The notes under the pieces are model-generated. The model ran no database searches, was not told the DNA's origin, and worked only from the letters and a program-made list of their open reading frames with translations. A stretch of DNA of 64,000 nt, from the NCBI RefSeq assembly GCF_004785795.1, contig NZ_SRRO01000001.1:1-64000 (forward strand). The letters run 5' to 3'. How positions within the stretch are numbered: the first letter of the stretch is position 1; each line of letters begins with the position of its first letter. The translations under genes were made by a program, and so were the position numbers. The DNA is from Nocardioides eburneiflavus (GTDB lineage Bacteria > Actinomycetota > Actinomycetes > Propionibacteriales > Nocardioidaceae). This document shows positions 16,413 through 25,041 of this stretch, piece after piece.

Positions 16413-16913
16413 TCAGCGCGTCTCGTCGCGGACGAGGACGTCGAACGGCCGCCCGTCCCGACGGGCTGCGAACGACCCGACCACCTCGAAGCCGAGGGAC
16501 TCGACCGTACGACGTGCCCGCGCGTTGAACGACGCGACGGTCACGCGGAAGGCTGCCGGCGCGTAGCGGTCTCGGCCGTACGCCAGCCCGGCGGCGATCG
16601 CGGCCCGGCCCAGGCCCTGGCCGGTCAGCGACGGGCGCAGCCCTCCCCCGGTGTCGAGGGCGGTGTCGTCGTAGTCCCAGCCGGGCACGCGACCGTCGGG
16701 GCCGAAGGACCGGAAGCCGATCAGCCGCTCGCCCGCCAGCACCGCGTGGAAGCCCAGCGCGGGGTCGAGCAGGTCATCGGGCGCGGCGCCTGTCATGTCG
16801 TAGACGTCGTAGGGCGGGTCGTAGCGCCAGGTCACCATGTCCTCGGCGTGGGCCCGGGTCAGCGGGACGATGCGGAGGGCGCCGGAGTCGACGGGATCGG
16901 GCACGACCGGCAC
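16413..16913 (-). CDS. GNAT family N-acetyltransferase
   Basis: The 166-residue protein shows the GNAT fold. It has an N-terminal LRIVPLTRAHAEDMVTWRY, a central beta strand with LIGFRSFGPDG, and the acetyl-CoA loop GLRPSLTGQGLGRAAIAAGL (about residues 95-114). The C-terminal FRVTVASFNARARRTVESLGFE is the usual helix and strand after motif A. The RimI-like layout suggests a small-molecule or protein N-terminal acetyltransferase; the substrate is not predictable. It lies 4 bases from the methyltransferase gene upstream on the same strand, so the three minus-strand genes 16413-18122 probably form an operon. Confidence 0.82.
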   Translation of the reverse strand: MPVVPDPVDSGALRIVPLTRAHAEDMVTWRYDPPYDVYDMTGAAPDDLLDPALGFHAVLAGERLIGFRSFGPDGRVPGWDYDDTALDTGGGLRPSLTGQGLGRAAIAAGLAYGRDRYAPAAFRVTVASFNARARRTVESLGFEVVGSFAARRDGRPFDVLVRDETR

Positions 16914-16917
16914 CCTC

Positions 16918-17541
16918 TCACGACGCCAGTGGGCGGAGGCGGAAGACGAGGATGCCGAAGTAGGTGTCCATCCACTCCTGCTTGTGAGGGTAGCGGCGGC
17001 GCGCGTCCTCCGACAGCTGCGGCTCGGCGGCCGCCTCGACCCACAGCCCGGCTGCGCTGAAGGTGTTGAGCAGGTCGGAGACGGTGTAGGTCCGCTTGGT
17101 GAGCGTGACGTCCTCGTGCCACCGCGTGCGGTAGGTGTGGGCGGAGGAGGAGAAGTACTCCTCGGCGAGCGACGTGCCGTTCTGCTCGGCGCGCTCGGTG
17201 GCGTAGCGCAGGGGCTGCGTCCTGGTCAGCACGATGAACCCGTCGTCGGCGAGCATCGATCGCGCCGACCGCAGGGTCGCCACTGGGTCCGTGGCGTAGC
17301 CGAAGGACTGCAGGAGGAGGATCCGGTCGAAGGTGCGCCCGGCGAGCCCGGGCAGGGCGCCGAGGTCGTTGAGGTCGCCCTGCCCGAGCTCCAGCCCGCG
17401 TGGCCTCGCGTCGACGAATGCGCCGCTGCCGTCGACCCCGACAGAGCCGGCCGCTCCGTCCTCGACCAACTCGGCGAGCTTGGCGCCGTCCGCGAGCTCC
17501 GCCCACGCCCGGCCCGGATCCTCAGACTCCGGGCCGCTCAC
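16918..17541 (-). CDS. SAM-dependent methyltransferase-like protein with weak motif I
   Basis: The 207-residue protein resembles class I methyltransferases: VGVDGSGAFV (motif II-like), LELGQGDLNDLG, FDRILLLQSFGYATDP, and FIVLTRTQPL. The C-terminal half is complete (TYRTRWHEDVTLTKRTYTVSDL to the end). The glycine-rich SAM-binding motif I (DxGxGxG) that should precede residue 30 is not recognisable; the sequence there reads ELADGAKLAELVEDG. Either motif I is divergent or a few codons have been lost. The GTG start at 17541 overlaps the TGA of the upstream acetyltransferase gene, so translation is coupled. Confidence 0.65.
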   Translation of the reverse strand: MSGPESEDPGRAWAELADGAKLAELVEDGAAGSVGVDGSGAFVDARPRGLELGQGDLNDLGALPGLAGRTFDRILLLQSFGYATDPVATLRSARSMLADDGFIVLTRTQPLRYATERAEQNGTSLAEEYFSSSAHTYRTRWHEDVTLTKRTYTVSDLLNTFSAAGLWVEAAAEPQLSEDARRRYPHKQEWMDTYFGILVFRLRPLAS

Positions 17542-18122
17542 GCCGGGCTCCGGCGCACCACGCGCCGCCGCAGGGTGGGCGAGGCCACCACCTCGTAGCC
17601 CGCCTCGAGGAAGACCTGCAGCAACCCGACCGACGCCTCGTCCCAGATCACGGTCTTGCCCGGCGGCGGCTCGATGGGGTAGCCCTCGAGAACCCGGGCG
17701 CCGACCTGTCCCCCGTACGCGACGGTGGCCTGGGCGAGCTCGTAGGTCAGCCCGGCCTTGCGCCAGCCCGTCCGGACGACGAAGCACGTGACCGACCAGA
17801 CGCCTTCGAGCTCGGGGTCCATCCGCATCCACGGCTGCTTGCGGCTCCAGATGCGGGGGTAGTTCTCCCGGGGCTCGACCGCGACCCAGCCGGCCGGCTC
17901 GCCGTCGACGTACCCGATGAGTCCCGAGGTCGGCCCCGCGGTGCCGCACGCCGTCTGCTCGAGCAACGCGGCGTCCCGCTGCTCCTGCGTGGTGTCGCGC
18001 CAGATCCAGCCGGGCACCTTCAACCCCTGGCAGCGGCACTTGTGCGCGCCGCTCGTGGCGAAGACGGCGTCGACGTCCTCGACCGTCGCCTGGTTGGCCG
18101 GGAGCCAGGTGAAGTCGGGCAT
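17538..18122 (-). CDS. GNAT family N-acetyltransferase
   Basis: This 194-residue protein has the GNAT core. A Cys-rich stretch near the start (HKCRCQGLKVPGWIW) is followed by SGLIGYVDGEPAGWVAVEPR, the motif A strand VWSVTCFVVRTGWRKAGLTYEL, and LEGYPIEPP. The GWRKAGL segment replaces the usual Q/RxxGxG/A acetyl-CoA loop. Similar proteins are common in actinobacteria as single-domain acetyltransferases of unknown substrate. It is first in a three-gene minus-strand set and shares a 4-base GTGA overlap with the methyltransferase gene. The start follows a short gap after the tmRNA terminator. Confidence 0.8.
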   Translation of the reverse strand: MPDFTWLPANQATVEDVDAVFATSGAHKCRCQGLKVPGWIWRDTTQEQRDAALLEQTACGTAGPTSGLIGYVDGEPAGWVAVEPRENYPRIWSRKQPWMRMDPELEGVWSVTCFVVRTGWRKAGLTYELAQATVAYGGQVGARVLEGYPIEPPPGKTVIWDEASVGLLQVFLEAGYEVVASPTLRRRVVRRSPA

Positions 18123-18167
18123 GTCGCGACCCTAGTGGTGAGCGCCGACACCGCCGGGACAGAGCAC

Positions 18168-18201
18168 GAGAGCCGCCCCGACCGGTGTCGGAGCGGCTCT
18201 C
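18168..18201. terminator. Terminator hairpin after ssrA
   Basis: GAGAGCCGC at 18168-18176 pairs with GCGGCTCTC at 18193-18201, with inner complementarity in the loop. It lies 21 bases beyond the 3' end of tmRNA on the minus strand and before the acetyltransferase gene. Confidence 0.7.
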
Positions 18202-18221
18202 GCCAAGAGGGCTGTGCGCAG

Positions 18222-18589
18222 TGGAGCTGCGGGGAATCGAACCCCGGTCCTCGAGCGTCGATCCAGGTCTTCTCCGGGTGCAGTTCGTGCTGTCGCTTTT
18301 CTCGGCCTCGGTGCTCCCACGAACAGGTCACCGACAGGCCCAGTCAGGAAAGAGTCCCGGTCACTCCTCCTGACAGGAAGTGACCAGCAAGTCTCCTAGA
18401 TGAGGCCTGGGTCCGGGACGGAGACGGGTGCCCGGTCAGACCCTTCGATCACTGCTCAGGCAGCGAGAGCGAAGTCGTTGCGATTGGTGTTGGCAACTAT
18501 GGATTTCCAGCGGTCGTTTACGAGATGACGCTGGCTTCTCGACCCGCTTCCCCTGGAACTAACGTCCCAAGTCGAAACCGATCAGCCCC
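18222..18589 (-). ncRNA. ssrA: Transfer-messenger RNA (tmRNA)
   Basis: The 5' end reads GGGGCTGATCGGTTTCGAC (from 18589), the standard tmRNA start. The 3' end is a tRNA-like T-arm (GGTTCGATTCC) closing with CAGCTCC, which pairs with GGGGCTG as a 7-bp acceptor stem. CCA is not encoded. The tag reading frame at about 18452-18487 encodes ANTNRNDFALAA and stops, close to known actinobacterial tags. tmRNA with SmpB rescues stalled ribosomes and tags the unfinished peptide for proteolysis. smpB is not in the window. Confidence 0.97.
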
Positions 18590-18668
18590 TCTTGTGTTGT
18601 CAAGCGAGCCCGTGATCCAGCAGGACTCGCGGCTCCAGCCTACTGGTCCCAACCGACGCCGGCGAACG

Positions 18669-19505
18669 CTATTCCTCGTCCGGGGTCGAGCCGGGCTCCG
18701 AGCTCGGGGCGCGACGCAGCGGCTCGGCGTGCCACTCGCCGTCGTCGAGTCGCCAGACCTGGCTGTCCGCGCCGGGCTCGAGGCCGCGCGGCAGCGGCGT
18801 GCGGTCGTAGTCGAGGCCGGCCGCGGACACCGCCTTGGAGTAGCGCGTCCACGCCGAGCGGTACGCGTGCTCGATCTCGGCCTTCTGCTCGGGCGTCGCG
18901 TCGCTCGGGGTGGCCATCAGCTCGGAGGGCGGCTCCGGCTCGGCCGGCCGGACCTCGCCGTCCGGCGTGATGGCGAACACCCGCTCGTTGGTCATCCGAT
19001 GACCGGCCCGGACGAGCAGGGTCCCGTCGTCGCGCCAGCGGAACCGCACCGACCACCCGTGCCCCATCAGGTGGCCGTCGCGGTGGCCGGCGACCGCGGC
19101 GTCGGGGAGGAACAGGCCCCAGGTGGCGAAGTAGTCGGCGAACGCGGCCTGCTGGGCGGTCGGGCCGGACTCGTCGGCCACCTCGTCGGCGGCACTGTCG
19201 GCCGCCGCGTCCCCGGCCGGCACGGTCGACTCGTGCAGGCGTACGCGCGTGATGCGGTGGCCGTCGAGACCGACCACCTCGAGGGGGCGGTCCTCGACCA
19301 TCACCCGGTCACCGAGCTCGGCCATCCGGGCGAGACGGTGCAGGACGTAGCCGGCGACCGTCTCGTAGGGCCCGTCGTCGAGCTCGACACCGGTCCGCTC
19401 GCCGAACTCCTCGATCGTCACGCCGGCGTCGACGGTCGTCGGGTCCGCGGAGGCGGCGACCGCGGCGTCGGTGTCGTACTCGTCGTGGATCTCGCCGACC
19501 AGCTG
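18669..19505 (-). pseudogene. C-terminal part of a CorC/HlyC-type protein joined to a thrC fragment
   Basis: From about 19505 the coding frame begins abruptly with QLVGEIHDEYDTD, the end of a CBS-pair/CorC protein. It continues through the CorC_HlyC transporter-associated domain (VTIEEFGERTGVELDDGPYE, GDRVMVEDRPLEVVGLDG, ITRVRL). An Ala/Asp/Glu linker and a further ~150-residue domain of unknown type follow (FADYFATWGLFLPDA, LVRAGHRMTNERVFAITPDG, HAYRSAWTRYSKAV). The N-terminal DUF21 membrane region and CBS domains expected before it are absent; thrC sequence in another frame lies there instead. This is a truncated 3' fragment created by a deletion, real or in the assembly. Confidence 0.7.
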
Positions 19506-19723
19506 TTGCGGGGACCGGCGGCGATCTCCGCGGCCGTCACCGTCGGGAAGTCGTAGGCCACCTCCAGTGGCCCGAAACACTCCGGACAGGCGTACGACGG
19601 GCCGAGCTCGACCTCGTGGCCGCACTCGCGGCAGGCCAGGGCGCGGGCGTTGCCGAAGGCGCCCTCCCGCAGGCCCTTGCGCGGGGTCGTCGTGCTCGCG
19701 GTCTCGTCCAGCAGGGTGCTCAT
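19490..19723 (-). pseudogene. thrC: 5' fragment of threonine synthase
   Basis: The ATG at 19723 follows GAAGGAGG. The first ~75 codons encode the N-terminus of threonine synthase, including the two zinc-type cysteine pairs in LACRECGHEVELGPS and YACPECFGPLEVAYDFP, up to EIAAGPRNS. The PLP-binding body (~350 residues) that should follow is missing. Homology changes at about 19495-19505 to a CorC-type sequence in another frame, and the thrC frame ends at 19418. Threonine synthase converts O-phosphohomoserine to threonine. A SAM-I riboswitch lies directly upstream. Unless another thrC exists, a real loss would make the cell a threonine auxotroph, so a collapsed assembly must be considered. Confidence 0.8.
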
Positions 19724-19736
19724 GAAGTCCTCCTTC

Positions 19737-19870
19737 TCATCTGTCCCCGCGGATCTCGCGTGGGCCGGATTTGGCACCTGCTCCCGTGACTGCCGGACGA
19801 TTCCGGACAGGAGGCTCACGGGTGGTTGCCGGGACTTCTACGGGCCGTTCCCTCAGTCCCTCGTGATGAG
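19737..19870 (-). promoter_or_regulatory. SAM-I (S-box) riboswitch
   Basis: On the minus strand the leader begins CTCATC and ends GATGAG, forming a perfect 6-bp P1. Between them are the S-box core blocks ACTGAGGGAACGGCCC, GTCCCGGCAACC and GGTGCCAAATCC in the right order. SAM-I riboswitches bind S-adenosylmethionine and lower expression of downstream genes. It sits 13 bases before the threonine synthase fragment, so threonine synthesis (which competes with methionine for O-phosphohomoserine) would have been tied to SAM level. Ends are those of P1. Confidence 0.9.
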
Positions 19871-19960
19871 CACGCCCAGCCTAGGCGCGGCGTCTCACGA
19901 TGCGCACATCGAGTCCACGATGTGGTCGCACCGGGCGGGGGTACGCGCGGGCGGGTGCGG

Positions 19961-20791
19961 TCAGCGGCGGCGCGCGAGCGTGCCGAGCAGGTCGACAACC
20001 CCGGCGGGACCGTCGACGACAACGTCGGCCAGGCCGACGAGGTCGGGCTGCTCGTGCGACGCCGAGCAGACGACGAGCCCGGGCAGCCCTCCGGCGCGCA
20101 GGGAGCGGACGGCCTCGAAGGCCTCCACGTCGCCGAGGTCGTCACCGCCGAAGACGACGGCCGTGGCCTCCTGCTCGGCCACGAACGTGCGCACCGCCTG
20201 CCCCTTGTGCATGTCTCCCGAGCGGATCTCGATGACGTTGCGCCCGGGCTCGATCGTGAGGTGGTGGCGCTCCGCCAGGGCGGCGACGGGCTTGACGAGC
20301 CGGTCGAAGGCACCGGCCGGGTCCTCCATCCGGCGGGTGTGGACCGCGACGGCCAGCCCCTTCTCCTCGATGTAGGCGTCGGCCGCACCCGCGCCGCGCA
20401 GCACCCTGGGCAGCTCGCGCTCGAAGGTCGCGAGGCCGGCCGGTGGGCGCGGCGACCGGATCCGCTGCTCCGTGGCCGACCAGCGCTCGTTGCCGTACTG
20501 GCCGAAGACGAACAGCTCTGCCCCACGGTCGAGCATGGCGTTGCCGAGCGCGTCGAGGTCGCCCATCGCAATGGCCTGGCGCGCCGGCCGTCCGGTGATC
20601 ACCGCGACCGCGCGGACCGCCTCGGCGAGCTCGAGCAACGCGCCCGGCGCACCGGGGTGCAGGCGGGCGGCCTCCGGGTCGTCGACCACCGGCGAGAGCG
20701 TGCCGTCGAAGTCGAGCCCGACGACCGCGCCGTGGAGGACGTCGCGTACGGCGTCGTAGTGGGCACGCGCGTCGTCGGAGGTGAACTCCAT
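19961..20791 (-). CDS. otsB: Trehalose-6-phosphate phosphatase
   Basis: The 276-residue HAD-superfamily enzyme has motif I VVGLDFDGTLSPV with nucleophile Asp27 and acid Asp29. Motif II lies at AVITGRPA, the lysine of motif III at DMHKGQAV, and motif IV at VVFGGDDLGD. The cap and length match trehalose-phosphatases, which remove phosphate from trehalose 6-phosphate in the cytoplasm. The partner otsA lies 1.2 kb away on the opposite strand, separated by two small genes. The ATG at 20791 is the best start; the upstream in-frame extension is not family-like. Related actinobacterial genes are sometimes annotated as glucosyl-3-phosphoglycerate phosphatase. Confidence 0.9.
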   Translation of the reverse strand: MEFTSDDARAHYDAVRDVLHGAVVGLDFDGTLSPVVDDPEAARLHPGAPGALLELAEAVRAVAVITGRPARQAIAMGDLDALGNAMLDRGAELFVFGQYGNERWSATEQRIRSPRPPAGLATFERELPRVLRGAGAADAYIEEKGLAVAVHTRRMEDPAGAFDRLVKPVAALAERHHLTIEPGRNVIEIRSGDMHKGQAVRTFVAEQEATAVVFGGDDLGDVEAFEAVRSLRAGGLPGLVVCSASHEQPDLVGLADVVVDGPAGVVDLLGTLARRR

Positions 20792-20864
20792 GGACTCCAC
20801 CCAACCATGCGACGCGCGCGGGCGTCGCACCGTCCCGCCATCCGAGGTGGAACAGCTCGGCGGG

Positions 20865-21410
20865 TCAGCGCGGGGCGTCGGCCGTGAGGATGACGGTGAG
20901 ACGATCGCGCTTCATCACGCCCACGGCGGGCGCCGTGCGCTTGATGCCGAGGTCGAGGGCGAGCTGCTTGCCGGCAGCCTTGAGCCGCGGCGGGAAGTAG
21001 ACGGTGCTGGTCGGGATCAGGCCCTGCCAGTTGTCCTCGCCCACGACCGACCAGCCGACGCCGGTGGCGCGGGCGGCCGTGGCGGCCGCGAGGCCCTTGA
21101 TCCCGGAGTTGTTGTAGACCTCGACGTAGACCTCACCGCGCTTGACCCGGGGCTCGGGCTTGGCGGTCTCGGTCGGCGTCGGCTCCGGCTCGACGGACGG
21201 CGACTTCTCGGCGCTGGCGATCGTCGCGGTGTCGACCCGCCGCTCGGTCGGCGCCTGGTCGCGGGTGGCGATGAAGGTGATCGAGGCCATCGCGACCGCG
21301 AGGACCGACAGCATCACGAGCGGGGACGGGAACGCCACGCCCCGCTCGTCGCGAGGTCGGCGGCGCGGCGAGCAGCCGGGACTGGGGAAGAGGTCCAAGA
21401 GGAAGGCCAT
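20865..21410 (-). CDS. LytR C-terminal-domain membrane protein
   Basis: The 181-residue protein has a cytoplasmic basic N-terminus and one membrane helix at ~29-48 (PLVMLSVLAVAMASITFIA). A Pro/Glu/Thr linker with TPTETAKPEP and an extracytoplasmic LytR_C domain follow (VYVEVYNNSGIKGLA, ATGVGWSVVGEDNWQG, TVYFPPRLKAAGKQLA). The LytR_C domain occurs at the end of LytR-CpsA-Psr wall-polymer ligases or, as here, alone on a membrane anchor. The enzymatic LCP domain is absent. It sits directly downstream of the DUF3263 gene, an arrangement conserved in actinobacteria. Confidence 0.85.
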   Translation of the reverse strand: MAFLLDLFPSPGCSPRRRPRDERGVAFPSPLVMLSVLAVAMASITFIATRDQAPTERRVDTATIASAEKSPSVEPEPTPTETAKPEPRVKRGEVYVEVYNNSGIKGLAAATAARATGVGWSVVGEDNWQGLIPTSTVYFPPRLKAAGKQLALDLGIKRTAPAVGVMKRDRLTVILTADAPR

Positions 21411-21463
21411 GGGGAAGGTGACCAATCGTGAGTGGGCGGGTCGCGCTGGATCGGGTCCGGCTG

Positions 21464-21757
21464 TCAGATCTCGAAGCCGAGGCGGCGGGCGGAGCGCTGC
21501 CGCTGGCGGGACGCGCGGAGCCGCCGGAGGCGACGGACGAGGAGCGGGTCGGCCTCGAGGGCCTCCGGGCGGTCGATGAGGGCGTTGAGGACCTGGTAGT
21601 AGCGGGTCGAGGACATGTCGAACTTCTCGCGGACGGCCTGCTCCTTGGCGCCCGCGTACTTCCACCAGTGACGCTCGAACTCGAGGATGTCGCGGTCGCG
21701 CTGGCTCAGCCCGGCAGCAGTCTCCTGCTCGGTCGGAATGTGCTTCGCTGCGTCCAT
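21464..21757 (-). CDS. DUF3263 domain protein
   Basis: The 97-residue protein is a complete DUF3263 member: LSQRDRDILEFERHWWKYAG, then AKEQAVREKFDMSSTRYYQ, and a C-terminal basic RRLRRLRASRQRQR. The middle part reads as a helix-turn-helix, and Asp/Arg-rich flanks suggest a small DNA-binding protein. The family is restricted to actinobacteria and its function is unknown. It precedes the LytR_C gene on the same strand with a 53-base gap and is divergent from otsA, sharing a 189-base intergenic region. Confidence 0.88.
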   Translation of the reverse strand: MDAAKHIPTEQETAAGLSQRDRDILEFERHWWKYAGAKEQAVREKFDMSSTRYYQVLNALIDRPEALEADPLLVRRLRRLRASRQRQRSARRLGFEI

Positions 21758-21946
21758 GCGTGTTGTTCCTCCTCGACCCCACGACCACCCGTGGCCGGGT
21801 GGACTGCGCTCAGTCTAGGTGACGAACCACAACGATGTCATTCGCCTCCGGCGAGTCGTCTGGACAAACCCGCGGCGCTCCTGCGAGCAGCGCGGGGGAC
21901 ACTCCGGGGTGATATGTGCGTCCTCCGCCGTCGATAGGGTGGCGAC

Positions 21947-23389
21947 GTGAGCCCCACCCCGCAGGCAGACCTCGTCATCGTGGCCAACCGACTGCCCGTG
22001 GACCGCGTGATCGGGCCCGACGGCTCCGCGTCGTGGCGCACCTCCCCCGGCGGGCTGGTGACCGCCCTCGAGCCGGTGCTGCGCGCCAATGACGGGGCGT
22101 GGATCGGCTGGCCGGGATCGGCGGACGACGAGGCCTTCGAGCCGTTCGTGGAGGACGGGCTCTCGCTGGTCCCGGTGGCGCTGAGCGCGCAGGAGGTGGA
22201 GGAGTTCTACGAGGGCTTCTCCAACGGCACGCTCTGGCCGCTCTATCACGACGTGATCGCCAAGCCGGAGTTCCACCGGGAGTGGTGGGACTCCTACGTC
22301 GCGGTCAACCAGCGCTTCGCGGACCGGGCCGCGGAGGTCGCCGCCGAGGGCGCGACGGTCTGGGTCCAGGACTACCAGCTCCAGCTCGTGCCCCAGATGC
22401 TGCGCACCCAGCGCCCCGACCTGCGCATCGGCTTCTACCTCCACATCCCGTTCCCGCCGGCCGAGCTGTTCTCCCAGCTGCCGTGGCGCCGGCAGATCCT
22501 CGAGGGCCTGCTGGGCGCGGACCTGATCGGCTTCCAGCTGCCCGGCGCGGCCGCCAACTTCGTACGCCTCGTGCGCAGCCGGGTGGGCCACAAGACCCAC
22601 CGCGACACCATCTACCTCCCCGACGGCCGCCCGGTGAAGGCGACCGCGTTCCCGATCTCGATCGACACCGCGGGGTTCGAGGAGCTCGCCCGGTCCGAGG
22701 GCGTGGAGAAGCGCGCCGCCGAGATCCGCGACGCGCTGGGCAACCCGCGACGGATCTTCCTCGGCGTCGACCGCCTCGACTACACCAAGGGCATCCACTC
22801 GCGCCTGCGCGCCTTCGGCGAGCTGGTCCGCGACGGAGAGCTCGACGTCGAGGACGCAGTGTTCGTCCAGGTCGCCACTCCCTCGCGCGAGCGCGTCGAG
22901 CAGTACCGCATCCTCCGTGACGAGATCGAGCTCCTGGTCGGCCGGATCAACGGCGACCACGGCCGCATCGGACGTCCGGCCATCTCCTACATGCACTCCT
23001 CCTACCCCCGCGAGGAGATGGCCGCCCTCTACCGAGCGGCCGACGTGATGGTCGTGACGCCGTTCCGGGACGGGATGAACCTCGTCGCCAAGGAGTACGT
23101 CGCCTGTCGCTTCGAGGACGACGGCGCGCTCGTGCTCTCGGAGTTCGCCGGCGCGGCGCAGGAGCTGCGCCAGGCCTGGCTGGTCAACCCCTACGACATC
23201 GACGGCATGAAGTCCGCACTCCTCGAGGCCTTCGCCGCCGACGGCAAGGAGACCGCGCGGCGGATGCGGGCGATGCGCAAGACGGTCGTCGCCAACGACG
23301 TGTCCAAGTGGGCCGCCGACTTCCTCGACGAGCTCGAGGCCCTGCCCGAGCACCACGACAAGACCGTGCGCCAGTCGCGGGCCCGCTGA
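21947..23389 (+). CDS. otsA: Alpha,alpha-trehalose-phosphate synthase (UDP/ADP-glucose)
   Basis: The 480-residue GT20 enzyme begins at GTG 21947 with [13 protein letters not shown]. It has the signature [35 protein letters not shown], and the donor/phosphate site [14 protein letters not shown]. Near the C-terminus lies [14 protein letters not shown]. It makes trehalose 6-phosphate from a nucleoside diphosphate glucose and glucose 6-phosphate. Full length and intact. With otsB nearby it provides the OtsAB route to trehalose, used for osmotic protection and, in many actinobacteria, for wall glycolipids. It ends 13 bases before the convergent FMN-protein gene. Confidence 0.96.
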   Translation: MSPTPQADLVIVANRLPVDRVIGPDGSASWRTSPGGLVTALEPVLRANDGAWIGWPGSADDEAFEPFVEDGLSLVPVALSAQEVEEFYEGFSNGTLWPLYHDVIAKPEFHREWWDSYVAVNQRFADRAAEVAAEGATVWVQDYQLQLVPQMLRTQRPDLRIGFYLHIPFPPAELFSQLPWRRQILEGLLGADLIGFQLPGAAANFVRLVRSRVGHKTHRDTIYLPDGRPVKATAFPISIDTAGFEELARSEGVEKRAAEIRDALGNPRRIFLGVDRLDYTKGIHSRLRAFGELVRDGELDVEDAVFVQVATPSRERVEQYRILRDEIELLVGRINGDHGRIGRPAISYMHSSYPREEMAALYRAADVMVVTPFRDGMNLVAKEYVACRFEDDGALVLSEFAGAAQELRQAWLVNPYDIDGMKSALLEAFAADGKETARRMRAMRKTVVANDVSKWAADFLDELEALPEHHDKTVRQSRAR

Positions 23390-23401
23390 CCCGAGGCGAG
23401 C

Positions 23402-24973
23402 CTACGCCCGCTCGCTGGTGCCGGCGACCGCCCCGTGGGTGGCGTGCTGCGCCGTCATGATCGCCTCGATGTCCGTGACCAGTCCCGGACCGAGCCGGCG
23501 CCAGGACGGGTCGTAGCCGTACGTCTGCGCGAGGCCGACGGCCGACCGCGTGCCGTCGAGGAGGTCGATGTCACCCGGGGCGATGAGGCCGGGGTGGACC
23601 ACGCCGACGGCCTCGGAGACCTTGAGCAGGTCGCGGCGCAGCGACCGGACGTAGTTGGCGGCCCGCACGCTCTTGAGGCTGACGTCGAGCCCGCGGGTGT
23701 AGCGAGGGTTCTGGGTGGCCAATCCGACCGGGCAGTGGTCGGTGTGGCACTTCTGCGCCTGGATGCAGCCGATGGCCATCATCGCCTCGCGGCCGACGTT
23801 GACCATGTCGGCACCGAGCGCGAACGCCACGATCGCGTTCTCCGGGATGCCGAGCTTGCCGGCGCCGATGAACACGACGTCGTCGGTCAGGCCGGCCGCC
23901 GCGAACCGGCGGTAGACCTCGGCGAACCCGATGCGGAAGGGATAGGCGACCGAGTCGGCGAAGATCATCGGCGCGGCACCGGTGCCGCCCTCGCCGCCGT
24001 CGATGTTGACGAAGTCGACGCCGCGTCCGTCGCGTGACATCTCCTCGGCCAGCTCGTCCCACATGGTCAGGTTGCCGACGGCCGACTTGACGCCGACGGG
24101 CAGGCCCGTCGCCTGCGCGACCGTCTCGACGAAGTCGAGCATCGAGTCGACGTCGGAGAAGACCGCGTGCCGGCTCGGCGACGCGCAGTCCTTGCCCTCC
24201 GGGATGCCGCGGATCTCGGCGATCTCCCGGCTCACCTTCTCCCCCGGCAGCATGCCGCCGAGGCCGGGCTTGGCCCCCTGGCTGAGCTTGATCTCGATCG
24301 CGCGGACGGGCGCGGACGCCACGAGGTCGACGAGGCGGGCCAGGTCGAAGCGACCCTGCTCGTCCCGGCAGCCGAAGTAGGACGTGCCGATCTGGAAGAC
24401 GATGTCCCCGCCGTGGCGGTGGTGCGGCGAGAGCGCGCCCTCGCCGGTGTTCTGCAGGCAGTCGACCATTGCGGCGCCCTTGTTGAGCGCCTCGATGGCC
24501 TTGCCCGACAGCGAGCCGAAGCTCATGCCGGAGATGTTGACCACCGACGCGGGGCGGAAGGCGTGCGTACGTCCGCGGGCCGCTCCCATCACCTTGGCGG
24601 CGGGCAGGGCGATCTCCTCCTGCGCGTGGGGCTTCGTCGCCGCCCCCGGGCCGGCGAAGGTGCGGTGCTTGATGATCGGGTAGCCCTCGATGCGCTCCAC
24701 GTCGTTGTCGGTGCCGAAGCCGAAGTAGTTGTTCTCGAGCTTGGAGCTGGCATAGACCCAGCGGCGCTGGTCGCGGCTGAACGGGCGCTCCTCGTCGTTG
24801 CTGGTGACGATGTACTGGCGCAGCTCGGGCCCGAACTTCTCCACGAGGAACCGGCCGTGGCCCACGACGGGGAAGTTCCGCAGGATCGCGTGCTTGCGCT
24901 GCACCAGGTCGTGGACCGTCGTCGCGGCAGCCGCGGCCGCGGTGCCGCCCAGGATCGCGTACCTCCACCTCAT
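23402..24973 (-). CDS. FMN-binding glutamate synthase family protein
   Basis: The 523-residue protein matches the large-subunit central and FMN domains of glutamate synthase without the glutaminase and GXGXG domains. Signatures include NISGMSFGSLSGKAIEALNKGA, a phosphate/FMN-binding DFVNIDGGEGGTGAAP, and the 3Fe-4S-type cysteines in CIQAQKCHTDHCPVGL. An N-terminal membrane-seeking segment (ILGGTAAAAAATTV) may tether it to the membrane. Stand-alone members of this family are common in actinobacteria; their substrate is uncertain (ferredoxin-dependent glutamate synthesis or an archaeal-type variant). It is monocistronic and divergent from nothing close. Confidence 0.88.
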   Translation of the reverse strand: MRWRYAILGGTAAAAAATTVHDLVQRKHAILRNFPVVGHGRFLVEKFGPELRQYIVTSNDEERPFSRDQRRWVYASSKLENNYFGFGTDNDVERIEGYPIIKHRTFAGPGAATKPHAQEEIALPAAKVMGAARGRTHAFRPASVVNISGMSFGSLSGKAIEALNKGAAMVDCLQNTGEGALSPHHRHGGDIVFQIGTSYFGCRDEQGRFDLARLVDLVASAPVRAIEIKLSQGAKPGLGGMLPGEKVSREIAEIRGIPEGKDCASPSRHAVFSDVDSMLDFVETVAQATGLPVGVKSAVGNLTMWDELAEEMSRDGRGVDFVNIDGGEGGTGAAPMIFADSVAYPFRIGFAEVYRRFAAAGLTDDVVFIGAGKLGIPENAIVAFALGADMVNVGREAMMAIGCIQAQKCHTDHCPVGLATQNPRYTRGLDVSLKSVRAANYVRSLRRDLLKVSEAVGVVHPGLIAPGDIDLLDGTRSAVGLAQTYGYDPSWRRLGPGLVTDIEAIMTAQHATHGAVAGTSERA

Positions 24974-25041
24974 GGAGACGTTCCTAGCCGCACCGCGCCG
25001 TCATGTCGAGGGAGCCCACCCCTGCGGACCGGGACGCAGGC

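Noticed and set aside
18590..18620. TTGACA on the minus strand upstream of ssrA considered as its -35 box
   Set aside because: It lies only about 9 bases before the mature tmRNA start, too close without a processed leader, and no fitting -10 was found.
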